From Acidobacteriota bacterium (GTDB taxonomy: Bacteria > Acidobacteriota > Aminicenantia > S016-38): a stretch of 64,000 nucleotides of DNA. Shown one piece after another: positions 1 through 7,782 of this stretch; the stretch's first letter is position 1; every line of letters begins with the position of its first letter. A model generated the notes under the pieces. That model had not been told where the DNA came from and did not search any database. It saw only the letters and a program-made list of their open reading frames with translations. A program made the translations under genes and the position numbers. The DNA lies in the NCBI GenBank assembly GCA_015486055.1, contig WFSJ01000042.1, positions 1-64,000 on the forward strand. The letters run 5' to 3'.

Positions 1-47
1 ATTGCTGTTTCAAACTCCTTCAAGGTTTCCTCCCATCTTTCTCGCAT
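1..47 (-). CDS. 5' end of an unknown gene leaving the window
   Basis: An ATG at 47 (minus strand) opens a frame reading MRERWEETLKEFETA that stays open to the window edge. An AGGAG at 56-60 lies 8 nt upstream, which is a good ribosome-binding site. The family cannot be identified from 15 residues. A diverged copy of the same frame is found in the opposite orientation at 1773-1815, which supports real coding sequence. Confidence 0.4.
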   Translation of the reverse strand, partial: MRERWEETLKEFETA

Positions 48-125
48 ACGATATTCTCCTATTCTGGAATAACAATGATACCTACCCGCACCCACCCCAA
101 ACAGGAAAAATTTTTGAAAATGGAT

Positions 126-154
126 TTGACTTTTTGCTTTTCTTTTGCTACATA
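126..154 (+). promoter_or_regulatory. Possible sigma70-type promoter for the truncated NYN gene
   Basis: TTGACT at 126-131 and TACATA at 149-154 are separated by 17 nt. The element lies between the gene leaving leftward at 47 and the NYN start at 217, so it would give a leader of roughly 55 nt. It rests on sequence match only. Confidence 0.3.
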
Positions 155-216
155 TCATTTTATATGATGTTAAACGAGGATAAACTCTGGCAGGCTAAAA
201 AGGAGTTAGTTGAAGG

Positions 217-312
217 ATGAGCTTTAACACGGCAATACTTTATGATATAGAAAACCTCATAGGTGGTTATGGTAAAGCGGATATGTTGTCTAACCTATAC
301 TGTTCCCCTTAA
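217..312 (+). pseudogene. Truncated NYN-domain (LabA/PIN-like) gene, N-terminus only
   Basis: The frame starts MSFNTAILYDIENLIGGYG. The hydrophobic strand followed by D-I-E-N-L is the hallmark opening of NYN-domain proteins, which are metal-dependent PIN-like ribonucleases; this Asp is one of their catalytic acidic residues. After about 28 codons the frame runs into the left end of an IS3-type element at about 301 and stops at 310-312. The rest of the domain (normally 150 residues or more) is not seen in the window. The gene therefore looks inactivated by insertion. Confidence 0.5.
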
Positions 313-351
313 GAAGTGGACACAAGAAAAGTTTAAGGTCATAAGGAAAGA

Positions 352-376
352 GTCCCCTTTCCGCAGGGAAGGGGAC
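352..376 (+). other. Strong hairpin in the IS leader
   Basis: An 11-bp stem (352-362 with 366-376, one G-T pair) closes a 3-nt loop, and a run of six T follows about 10 nt later near 392-397. It lies between the IS left end and orfA. Such leaders in insertion sequences often block transcription or translation entering from outside. The T run is too distant for a classical terminator. Confidence 0.45.
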
Positions 377-445
377 CGCAGCAGGGTTTCCTTTTTTACC
401 CCTTACAGTTTACTATATAAGAGTAAGCTATGAAAGGAGCATAGA

Positions 446-715
446 ATGGCAAAGAGATACTCACCAACAGAAAAAGTGGCTATAATTTTGGAAGTTCTCC
501 GAGGGGAAAACACCTTAGCGGATGCATGCCGCCGCTATGGAATCTCACAGACCATCTTCTACCGGCGGAAAGAAAAATTTCTGAAGGGAGCAGAAGAAGC
601 CCTGAGCGGACCTGAGAAAAACGAAGTAAAGCGCCTTAAAGCAAAACTTCGCTCACTGCAGCGCCTTGCAGGGAAACAAGCTCTCATTATAGAAATATTA
701 AAAAAACAGGACTAA
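446..715 (+). CDS. IS3-family transposase OrfA
   Basis: This 89-residue protein is the DNA-binding half of an IS3-type transposase. Residues about 5-45 form a helix-turn-helix of the HTH_Tnp_1 type, with SPTEKVAIILEVLRGE, a GISQTIFYRRKEKF recognition segment and a C-terminal leucine-rich helix that would be the OrfA zipper. AAAGGAG lies 8 nt upstream of the ATG. Full elements make an OrfAB fusion by frameshifting; here the partner orfB is missing, so the protein can at most bind ends or regulate related elements. Confidence 0.8.
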   Translation: MAKRYSPTEKVAIILEVLRGENTLADACRRYGISQTIFYRRKEKFLKGAEEALSGPEKNEVKRLKAKLRSLQRLAGKQALIIEILKKQD

Positions 716-733
716 AAATAAAGGAGGTTTAAA

Positions 734-1693
734 ATGATAGCCAAAAATAAAAAATTGTCAGTCTTTTTGGCTTGGGTTCTGTTGGCAATATTAATTCCCA
801 GCAGTGTATTTGCCGATGTAAAAGAAGGTAAGGATTTCCCTCTGATTTCTCTTTATCCCGGAGCTAAAAAAACTTATTACGATCAGAAAGAATTTGATGA
901 ATATTATATTCTCACCTCTTTAAAGAAATCGGTCGCAGTAAATCTCAAAGAGTGTAAAAAGGTGAAACTGGAAGGAAAAGTTACAAAGGCAAAATACTTA
1001 TTTCCCCCTAACAGAAGTGCTTATGAAGTATTCAAAAATTATGAACTGGCATTGAAACAAGCAGGTTTCAGGATTCTTGCGGATCTCAGGACCAAGGAAG
1101 TTCGTAATTTTGTTGATAGAGACGAAGGCTTCAGCCGGGGATATCCAGGCTTATCGAGTTATACAAGTGAAAATCCAAAAGAACATTTCTATATTTCTGC
1201 AAATACCCCTGCAGGAGATGCATATATTACACTCTATGTAGCAGAGGGATACAATGGGCGTCCCGGAGTTATAGCAGTAGGAATGGTTGAATTAAAATCC
1301 ATGCAAACAGGGCTCGTTACCGCCAGCTTTATAAAAGAGAAAATAGATGCAAACGGGCACATTGCTTTGTATGGTATATATTTTGACTTTGATAAAGCTG
1401 ATATAAAGCCTGCGTCTGAGCCCACCATAAAAGAAATCGCTAAATTCCTGAAGGATAATCCCACAATGAAAGTATATGTAGTTGGACATACCGATAATGT
1501 TGGAAAACTCGAGTATAACATGGAACTATCGAGAAGAAGAGCAGAAGCGGTTGTGAAGGAACTTGTTGAAAAGTATGGGATTAAAAAAGATAGGCTCAAG
1601 GCATTTGGCGTTGGTCCTCTTGCTCCAATTGCTTCCAATAAGACCGAAGAAGGTAGGGTAAAAAACCGGCGGGTAGAATTATTAGAGCAATAA
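734..1693 (+). CDS. Exported OmpA-domain protein with DUF4892-like N-terminus
   Basis: This 319-residue protein has a signal peptide (cleavage likely after VFA, residue 27). A DUF4892-like region of about 30-200 (LYPGAKKTYYDQKEFDEYY) is followed by a C-terminal OmpA peptidoglycan-binding domain (about 210-319) with FDFDKADIKP, VVGHTDNVG, LSRRRAEAVV and a terminal N-R-R-V-E-L segment. It should sit in the periplasm or outer membrane and contact peptidoglycan. AAGGAGG precedes the ATG. It follows the IS remnant immediately and may belong to the same accessory insertion. The DUF4892 assignment is from recognition of the family pattern and is less certain than the OmpA domain. Confidence 0.85.
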   Translation: MIAKNKKLSVFLAWVLLAILIPSSVFADVKEGKDFPLISLYPGAKKTYYDQKEFDEYYILTSLKKSVAVNLKECKKVKLEGKVTKAKYLFPPNRSAYEVFKNYELALKQAGFRILADLRTKEVRNFVDRDEGFSRGYPGLSSYTSENPKEHFYISANTPAGDAYITLYVAEGYNGRPGVIAVGMVELKSMQTGLVTASFIKEKIDANGHIALYGIYFDFDKADIKPASEPTIKEIAKFLKDNPTMKVYVVGHTDNVGKLEYNMELSRRRAEAVVKELVEKYGIKKDRLKAFGVGPLAPIASNKTEEGRVKNRRVELLEQ

Positions 1694-1772
1694 TAAGTCA
1701 GAGCTGGGGTCAGATCTCACTGTTACTTCAAAATAGGAAAAATTTTTTATTTTCCCTGCCCTCTCCCTTGTG

Positions 1773-1815
1773 CGAGGAAGTCGGAAGGATACTTTAAAGG
1801 AGTTTGAAACAGCTG
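1773..1815 (+). repeat. Diverged inverted copy of positions 1-45
   Basis: This stretch matches the reverse complement of the window's first bases at about 35 of 42 positions. The longest exact block, AAGGAGTTTGAAACAGC, is 17 bases. The reading frame is shared: LKEFETA occurs in both copies. The copy here lacks the good ribosome-binding site of the other and begins with GTG rather than ATG, so it looks like a decayed gene start. It ends close to the stop of the AI-2E permease. Confidence 0.5.
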
Positions 1816-1830
1816 TCAAAACCGTTTCCA

Positions 1831-2868
1831 TTAGCTCTCCATTAGTTTTGCTAAATTCTGGGTTTGGGGGATGCTTTCAAGGACTATTTTTATCACCGAA
1901 AGAACCGGAACTGAGATTAGCATTCCTACGACTCCCCAGAGCCATCCCCAGAATATAAGGGAAAAGAGTATAAGAAGAGGGGAAAGGTTAAGGGTCTTTC
2001 CCATCCACCTCGGCTCAACTATATTTCCCATTGTCATATGATTGGCTATGAGAAGGATGAGAAGAAAGGTAACAGGGGTGACTTTCCCGAATTTCAAAAT
2101 TGCAATGATAAGCGGGGGAATGGTAATTATTATGGAGCCTATTGTCGGTATGTAGTTAAATAAAAATGTTAAAAATCCCCATACAAATGCGAAATCTATC
2201 CCAAATATCGCAAGAATAAGGCCAACATTAAATCCTGTTATCATGCTCACGATGGTTTTTGCCCAGAGATAGCGGTAAATCTTCGCTGTCATTTCCCTGT
2301 ATATTTTCATGAACTTGGAAGACCTTCTGTAGGAATATATTTTCTTTATTTTCTTCTCAAGGTTTCCTTTTCCAATAAGCATAAAGAAGAAGAAAAGGAG
2401 CATAAGGGTCAAGGCGGTTAAAAACTGCATAAATGAACCCATAGTCTTAAGTGCAAAAGAACCTGCAGCTCCAAGGTTGATGTTTTTTACTATTTCCTCT
2501 ATCTTAAGGGAGGGATATTTTTCTCCGAGGGCAACAAAATACTTGATTGCTCCCTGAAGTTTAGACTGATATTTAGGAAGGCCATTAGCAAGAATTTCTA
2601 CGCTTGAATATGTAAGCACTCCGAGGAGTGTAACGACACCGAGAACTATGAAAGCGACAAGAATCATAGCTGCCCAGTGAGGAATTTTCACTTTTTCCAT
2701 TTGATCGATTAGCGGAGAGAACAGGAAGTAGAGCAGGATTGCAATAACAAACGGAATCATGAAGCTACTGGTTACTTTCAGAAGAAATCCTACGATGAGC
2801 AGGAAAATAGTAATCTGAACGAGAAGAGATATCTTTTCTCCAAGATTTTTTATCTCTTCTTCTCTCAC
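1831..2868 (-). CDS. AI-2E family transporter (UPF0118)
   Basis: This 345-residue integral membrane protein has about seven to eight hydrophobic segments: an N-terminal pair at about 15-60, one at 65-90 and a C-terminal cluster at 205-330. A soluble loop lies between, as in the AI-2E/PerM family. The PTIGSIIITIPPLI stretch is typical of the conserved core. Members include TqsA (autoinducer-2 export) and Na+/H+ antiporter-like proteins, so the substrate cannot be named. The start lies 2 nt from the stop of the upstream sulfatase gene, so the two form an operon. Confidence 0.85.
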   Translation of the reverse strand: MREEEIKNLGEKISLLVQITIFLLIVGFLLKVTSSFMIPFVIAILLYFLFSPLIDQMEKVKIPHWAAMILVAFIVLGVVTLLGVLTYSSVEILANGLPKYQSKLQGAIKYFVALGEKYPSLKIEEIVKNINLGAAGSFALKTMGSFMQFLTALTLMLLFFFFMLIGKGNLEKKIKKIYSYRRSSKFMKIYREMTAKIYRYLWAKTIVSMITGFNVGLILAIFGIDFAFVWGFLTFLFNYIPTIGSIIITIPPLIIAILKFGKVTPVTFLLILLIANHMTMGNIVEPRWMGKTLNLSPLLILFSLIFWGWLWGVVGMLISVPVLSVIKIVLESIPQTQNLAKLMES

Positions 2869-2870
2869 AT

Positions 2871-4934
2871 TTATCTCAGCATAGCTTTTATTTTTTTCTT
2901 TTCAATAGGGGATATTACCTTCCCATAAAGTTTCAGGTATTTCCTAAGGTATTTTCTTGCCTTTTGTTTTTTACCCATCCTGTAAAGGGTTACTCCTATA
3001 TTATAAAGAGCATAGGAATGATATGGATTTTTTTCAAGGGCTTTTTCCCACCACTTAACAGCTTCCTCATATTTTCCTCTCATTTCATAGCAGGCCCCCA
3101 AGCCATTGTAAGCTGAGGCAAGATTCGGGTCAAGCTCCACAGCCTTTCCGAAGTATTTTTCTGCATCATCGGGTATTTCCATTGAAATAAAAAGAGAACC
3201 AAGATTGTTAAATACAAGGGGGTCATCACTGTCTATTGAAAGGGCCTTTTTGTAAGCGGAAAGGGCATCGTCAAATTTTCCCATTCTCCAGTAGGCTATG
3301 CCGAGGAAGTTCCATGCCTCTGCATCTGAAGGGTCAATTTCAAGAGCTTCTTTTAGATAGCTCACGGCTGATTCAGGCTTTTGCTCTTCAACAAGAGTTA
3401 TCCCGAGGGTTGAAAGGAGAGACCGGTCTTTAGGTGTGAACTTCAGCCCTGTTTTGAGGATTTCCTCGGCTTTGTCCAATTCTCCTATTGCCCTGTACAT
3501 CGTAGCAAGGGATGTGTATGCCTGAACGAACTCAGGCCTTTCCTTTACCACTTCCTCAAGGATGGGAATGGCTTTTTTCACTCTGCCTTCACTGTAAATT
3601 TTTATGGCATCCATGAGTTTTAGATGATACGGAAGAAGAAGCTTAAGGTCATCCATCTTCGTGTAAACTTTCTTTTTGCCAGCAGCACCAACCACATATC
3701 CAAGGCTTCTGAGTTTTTTCATCTCCTCGGCACTAACTTTGCGTCTTCCTCCTGGGCGGAATCCCTGTTGATACTTTCCTATCATTTTTTTCAGTTCCTT
3801 CCCAAGCTCAATTGTGTCATATCCTGAGGCGAGGTTTTTCTCCTCGGAGAAATCTTTATCTATGTCGTAAACTTCCTTGATCGGCAGGTCTATAAACTTC
3901 AAGTTTCCCCTTATAAATCCCCGCAGGGGCGCCCAACCCCTATTGTAATAGGCAGAGAGGGATTCAAAATATATCTCCTTGTCCCCTCTCCCCTTTCCGT
4001 TCATTTCTGGAATAAGGGATTTGCCCTGAAGAAAATCTGGTTTCTTAATATGCAGGATATCACATACTGTAGGAAAAATATCTATATGGGAAACATCCTT
4101 TGAGGATAACTTATGTTTTATGCCGGGATAATACACAATTAGAGGCACATTCAGGGTGGAATTGTATGCGAAATACCCATGGGTCCGCTCATTATGTTCC
4201 CCAAGAGCCTCTCCATGGTCTGCTGTTATGACAATTATGGTATCTTTGAAAAGGCCCATTCCTTTAAGAAAATCAAAAAATTCCCCCAGTTGATAATCTG
4301 TATATGCTATCTCTCCTGAATAAAGGTCGTCCTTGAATTTCGAATGAAAGGGCTCTGGAGGATTGTAAGGCTGGTGAGGGTCAAATAAATGGACCCACAG
4401 AAACCATTTACTTTTCTGCTTATGGAGCCATTTTTCAGCAAGTGATAAGGTCTTGTCTGCTCTCCTTTCTGCAAAGAAAAACTGAAGCCGCTTTCCTGCG
4501 CCATAATTGTCATCATAGGTGTCAAATCCTTGGTTCAACCTGAATCGGGAGTCAAGGGGAAATGCGGAAACGAATGCTCCTGTCTCATATCCTTTAGATT
4601 TTAAGTATTCCGCAAGGGTTGTGTATTTTTCGGCGAGGACAAAACCAGAATTGTCATGTATTCCGTGCGCTACTGGTGTAAGTCCCGTAAGAATCGAGGT
4701 ATGAGAGGGAAGGGTCAGGGGAACATGAGCAAATGCCCTTTTGAAAACAACCCCTTTCTTAGCAATGGAGTCCAGGGATTTGGTCTTTACTGGAGAGTCA
4801 GGATTTATAGCACTCACATGATCAGCTCTTAGGGTATCAATTGTTATCAGGAGAACATTCCAGTTCCTGGGCTTCTGTGAACAGCCCAAAAGAGTGAAAA
4901 TGAAGATTCCTATGATAATGAAATATTTTCTCAT
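2871..4934 (-). CDS. Sulfatase-fold lipoprotein with C-terminal TPR array
   Basis: This 687-residue protein has a lipoprotein signal (lipobox LLGC, acylated Cys18). An alkaline-phosphatase/sulfatase-fold domain (about 25-330) contains DTLRADH (metal ligands Asp33, Asp38) and DHGEALGEHN. A TPR array follows (about 425-670). At the nucleophile position, where sulfatases carry Cys or Ser in C/S-x-P-x-R, it has T-L-P-S-H, with Thr74. Classical formylglycine sulfatase chemistry is therefore unlikely. Thr is the nucleophile in phosphodiesterase and phosphoethanolamine-transferase relatives. The protein is probably anchored in the periplasm, with the TPRs binding a partner. It heads an operon with the AI-2E permease. 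Confidence 0.85.
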   Translation of the reverse strand: MRKYFIIIGIFIFTLLGCSQKPRNWNVLLITIDTLRADHVSAINPDSPVKTKSLDSIAKKGVVFKRAFAHVPLTLPSHTSILTGLTPVAHGIHDNSGFVLAEKYTTLAEYLKSKGYETGAFVSAFPLDSRFRLNQGFDTYDDNYGAGKRLQFFFAERRADKTLSLAEKWLHKQKSKWFLWVHLFDPHQPYNPPEPFHSKFKDDLYSGEIAYTDYQLGEFFDFLKGMGLFKDTIIVITADHGEALGEHNERTHGYFAYNSTLNVPLIVYYPGIKHKLSSKDVSHIDIFPTVCDILHIKKPDFLQGKSLIPEMNGKGRGDKEIYFESLSAYYNRGWAPLRGFIRGNLKFIDLPIKEVYDIDKDFSEEKNLASGYDTIELGKELKKMIGKYQQGFRPGGRRKVSAEEMKKLRSLGYVVGAAGKKKVYTKMDDLKLLLPYHLKLMDAIKIYSEGRVKKAIPILEEVVKERPEFVQAYTSLATMYRAIGELDKAEEILKTGLKFTPKDRSLLSTLGITLVEEQKPESAVSYLKEALEIDPSDAEAWNFLGIAYWRMGKFDDALSAYKKALSIDSDDPLVFNNLGSLFISMEIPDDAEKYFGKAVELDPNLASAYNGLGACYEMRGKYEEAVKWWEKALEKNPYHSYALYNIGVTLYRMGKKQKARKYLRKYLKLYGKVISPIEKKKIKAMLR

Positions 4935-4940
4935 GATACA

Positions 4941-4969
4941 ATTCTACAAACTTTCCCCTGTGATTTCCA
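4941..4969 (-). promoter_or_regulatory. Promoter placing the TSS at the sulfatase start codon
   Basis: On the minus strand TGGAAA (4964-4969) and TAGAAT (4941-4946) are 17 nt apart. TAGAAT ends 6 nt before the ATG at 4934, and there is no Shine-Dalgarno sequence. This would make the mRNA leaderless, a pattern repeated at several other operon heads in the window. Confidence 0.45.
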
Positions 4970-5080
4970 CTTAGAGGTCATACTTCTGGGAAAAAATTAC
5001 TCAGGTTTTCAAAACAAATCTCTGCATATAATTTCTTTGCCACCATAAAATTTGAAGTTGCTAAACTTTACTATCCTTTA

Positions 5081-6916
5081 TTATTCCACTGTCACGCTCT
5101 TTGCAAGGTTCCTGGGCTGGTCAACATCATGACCAAGGTAGTCTGCCGCATGATAGGCAAGAAGCTGGAGAGGAATTATATTTAATATAGGGGCTAAATA
5201 TTCATTTATCCCGGGAACCCTTATTATGTAGTCGGAAAGCTCTGACAGTTCCTTTTCCCCATCCGAAACAAGGGATATTATTTTCCCATTTCTCGACTTA
5301 ATCTCCTCCATATTTGATTTCACCTTTTTAAGAACGGAACTTTCCGTGGCTATAAAAACTGTTGGAGTCTCCTCGTCAATCAGGGCTATTGGTCCATGTT
5401 TCATTTCGCCTGCTGGATATCCCTCTGCATGGATATACGAGATCTCCTTTAATTTCAGCGCCCCTTCAAGAGCAATGGGGTAGTTAACATTCCTTCCCAA
5501 ATACAGGGCATTTCTCGCAGAGGAAATTTTAACAGCTATTTCCCTTATAATGCCTTCCTTTTTATCTTTCTTCAGAATATCTTCAATCTTTACAGGAAGG
5601 GATAAAATTTCCCTGACATATTCCCTTTCTTTTTCATCACTGAGAAAACCTCTCCTACTCCCAAGGTCCAGAGCTAAAAGGAAAAAAAGGGAAAGCTGTG
5701 TTGTAAAAGCTTTTGTTGAGGCCACGCTGATCTCAGGCCCTGCATAAGTATGAAAAGTGACATCCGAGATCCTTGTAAGAGTGCTCCCTAAGACATTACA
5801 GATTGAAATTATCCTTGCTCCCTTTTCCCTCGCAAGCCTCACTGCACCTATTGTGTCAGCTGTTTCTCCTGATTGACTCACGGCTATAACAAGTGTTTTC
5901 TCATTGATTATGGGTTTTCTGTATCTGAATTCAGACCCGTAATCAACATAAACAGGAATTCCTGAAATCTCCTCAAGGTAAAATTTCCCCACAAGGCCCG
6001 CATGGTAGGAAGTTCCACAGGCAAGTATAAGTATTCGTTCTATTTCCTCGGGAGGAATCGGGAAATCTCCCTCAAGAGCCACCTTTTCATCATCTCGTTC
6101 TAGTCGCGCTCCGATGGTGTCCCCTACTGCTTTCCCCTGCTCGTATATTTCCTTTAACATAAAATGCTTATATCCGCCTTTTTCTGCCTGGGCAAGGTTC
6201 CAGGGAACCTTAATAACCTCTTTTTTGAGGCTTTTACCCTCAAAATTATAAGTTTCAACCGAATTCGGGGTCATTTTACACATTTCCCCATCCTCTAAGA
6301 AAATCACCCTGTCCGTCCACGGCAAGAAGGCAGGAACATCGGAAGCAACAAAGTTCTCCCTGTCTCCAATTCCAATGACAAGTGGGCTATCCTTTCTTGC
6401 AACATATAGAGAGCCTTCTTCAGAAAAGAGGGCAACTATGGCAAAAGAACCTTCAAGTGTCTTCACTGCTTTCCTGAAGGCTTCAATAAAAGTATATTCC
6501 TTGAGGTTCTCTTCTATCAAGTGGGCAATAACCTCTGTATCAGTGCTTGAAGTAAAAATATGGCCACTGTCCTCAAGCTCTTTCTTAAGCTCCTTGTAGT
6601 TCTCAATTATCCCGTTGTGGACAAGTGCGATCTTTCCTGTGCAATCTGTATGAGGATGGGAGTTCTTGCAGCTTGGCTCCCCATGGGTTGCCCATCTTGT
6701 ATGTCCTATGCCAACTTCGGAATTGAAGGTGTTCCCTTTAAGTTCTTCTTCAAGCTCTGCTACTCTCCCCTGCCTTTTCTTTATGAAAATCCCATCCTTT
6801 ATCCTCAAGGCAATGCCCGAAGAATCATATCCTCTATATTCAAGCCTTTTAAGACTATCTACTAATCTGCCCTTAACATTTTTATCCCTTGAAGCTATGC
6901 CTATTATCCCGCACAT
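5081..6916 (-). CDS. glmS: Glutamine--fructose-6-phosphate aminotransferase (isomerizing)
   Basis: This enzyme makes glucosamine-6-phosphate from fructose-6-phosphate and glutamine, the entry step to UDP-GlcNAc for peptidoglycan and lipid A. The start was set at the ATG giving M-C-G-I-I-G: Cys2 must become the N-terminal nucleophile of the class II glutaminase domain (1-220), so a 12-residue upstream extension was rejected. Two SIS sugar-isomerase domains follow (about 290-600), with SQSGETADT and the C-terminal LAKSVTVE. The length of 611 is normal. No glmS-type ribozyme is evident: upstream is the next gene, 2 nt away. Confidence 0.97.
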   Translation of the reverse strand: MCGIIGIASRDKNVKGRLVDSLKRLEYRGYDSSGIALRIKDGIFIKKRQGRVAELEEELKGNTFNSEVGIGHTRWATHGEPSCKNSHPHTDCTGKIALVHNGIIENYKELKKELEDSGHIFTSSTDTEVIAHLIEENLKEYTFIEAFRKAVKTLEGSFAIVALFSEEGSLYVARKDSPLVIGIGDRENFVASDVPAFLPWTDRVIFLEDGEMCKMTPNSVETYNFEGKSLKKEVIKVPWNLAQAEKGGYKHFMLKEIYEQGKAVGDTIGARLERDDEKVALEGDFPIPPEEIERILILACGTSYHAGLVGKFYLEEISGIPVYVDYGSEFRYRKPIINEKTLVIAVSQSGETADTIGAVRLAREKGARIISICNVLGSTLTRISDVTFHTYAGPEISVASTKAFTTQLSLFFLLALDLGSRRGFLSDEKEREYVREILSLPVKIEDILKKDKKEGIIREIAVKISSARNALYLGRNVNYPIALEGALKLKEISYIHAEGYPAGEMKHGPIALIDEETPTVFIATESSVLKKVKSNMEEIKSRNGKIISLVSDGEKELSELSDYIIRVPGINEYLAPILNIIPLQLLAYHAADYLGHDVDQPRNLAKSVTVE

Positions 6917-6918
6917 TA

Positions 6919-7293
6919 TTATCTGATTTTCTTCCTTCTTATAATTTTCCACATTGGGAACCCATCCTTGTCCCTTATGTTAAGTTCTTTCCCGGATGCT
7001 TTTATCCTCTGGGAAAATATGTAGTATCTACCTTCAACTTTAATTACCATTCCTCTGACCCAGATTTTACTTCCTTCTGCAATTCTTATACCGTGTTTTC
7101 GCAGATATGTGGCAGGTCCAAGGTGAAGTTCATACTGAATCCCCTCAGACTCAAAGTCCGCAATATTCCTTCTTATAGAAAGTATTACCCCTTTGAATTC
7201 CCTTATGCTTGAACTGTCCCATTCAATAGGGACCCAGACCTTTCCTCCTGCCATAAGAAGCAAGGGAAAAAGTAAAAATACAATCTTTCTCAT
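6919..7293 (-). CDS. Small exported protein of unknown function
   Basis: The ATG at 7293 was chosen because GGAGG lies 5 nt upstream; a TTG four codons earlier overlaps that site. The 124-residue product begins MRKIVFLLFPLLLMAGG, a signal peptide. The rest alternates short beta-prone stretches (FKGVILSIRRNIADFE, GSKIWVRGMVIKVEGRYYIF), which resembles an OB-fold with the G-x-V-x-V-R-G-x-V pattern. The family is not recognised; a periplasmic OB-fold protein is an inference. The stop is 2 nt from glmS. Confidence 0.75.
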   Translation of the reverse strand: MRKIVFLLFPLLLMAGGKVWVPIEWDSSSIREFKGVILSIRRNIADFESEGIQYELHLGPATYLRKHGIRIAEGSKIWVRGMVIKVEGRYYIFSQRIKASGKELNIRDKDGFPMWKIIRRKKIR

Positions 7294-7314
7294 CTTTTCC
7301 TCCAAAAGGGAATT

Positions 7315-7782
7315 TTAACACAAGGAACTCCCATTACCAATCTTCAGGAAAGGTTCTATATCATCAACTTCCAAAAATTTGAAATTCCTTAGCAAGTTCT
7401 TTATCCCCCTTATTGATTTGAAATGGAGAATTATTCTGCCGAGGACATAATAATAAGCTATGTTTGGACCTGGTATTGGAGTGAGTATAAAGGTCAACGG
7501 AAAAACAAGAACAAGCCACAGAAGCCATTTCTTCCTCCTTCTCTTCATCTTCTTCAAAATATTCCTAATTTCTTTTTCTTTTAAGGAAGAAGGATAAATC
7601 AATTCCCCTTCACTTGCTCCGAAAAGAGCAATCTCAGTCTCCCAGAGAGGGCTTTTCAGCATCGAAACAGTCTTCAGAGGCTTTTCGAACTTGGGAGGAA
7701 TTTTCTTTTTTTCTTTATAAAGAGCAGGCCCTCTCTGACAGGAAAGGAAAACTATTTTTTCTTTTCTCTGTGTGTTTTCCAT
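7315..7782 (-). CDS. K+/H+-exchange-related family protein (predicted)
   Basis: This 155-residue protein has one hydrophobic segment (about 83-105) followed by a PIPGPNIAYYYVLGR motif. The P-x-P-G-P-N-x-x-x-Y arrangement recalls the family related to mitochondrial K+/H+ exchange proteins, whose members are usually about 200 residues. The assignment rests on this motif alone. The N-terminal 31 nt overlap the end of the upstream DUF4416 gene. A basic run (KKMKRRRKK) precedes the membrane segment, suggesting a cytosolic N-terminus. Confidence 0.6.
   Translation of the reverse strand: MENTQRKEKIVFLSCQRGPALYKEKKKIPPKFEKPLKTVSMLKSPLWETEIALFGASEGELIYPSSLKEKEIRNILKKMKRRRKKWLLWLVLVFPLTFILTPIPGPNIAYYYVLGRIILHFKSIRGIKNLLRNFKFLEVDDIEPFLKIGNGSSLC

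Larger units (their letters stand above)
301..720 (+). mobile_element. IS3-type insertion sequence remnant (left end plus orfA)
   Basis: The left end reads TGTTCCCCTTAAGAAGTGGA, resembling IS3-group ends that begin TG and carry an AGTGGAC block. It interrupts the NYN frame. It contains a strong hairpin and an intact orfA. No orfB (rve integrase with the DDE triad) follows: the next gene, at 734, is an unrelated OmpA-domain protein. The element has lost its catalytic half and probably its right end, so it cannot move on its own. Confidence 0.6.

Noticed and set aside
2..220. A 72-codon plus-strand frame at the window start
   Set aside because: Its first part is antisense to the better supported minus-strand start at 47 and has no ribosome-binding site. 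Only its last codons before the NYN ATG could be a leader peptide.
1234..1638. A 134-codon minus-strand frame
   Set aside because: It is antisense to the OmpA-domain gene, with low-complexity Ser/Phe content and no ribosome-binding site.
6917..6952. A longer start for glmS
   Set aside because: GlmS needs Cys at position 2 after Met removal, which only the ATG at 6916 gives.
6917..7320. A glmS ribozyme or riboswitch upstream of glmS
   Set aside because: Only 2 nt separate glmS from the upstream gene, and no ribozyme-like structured leader fits.
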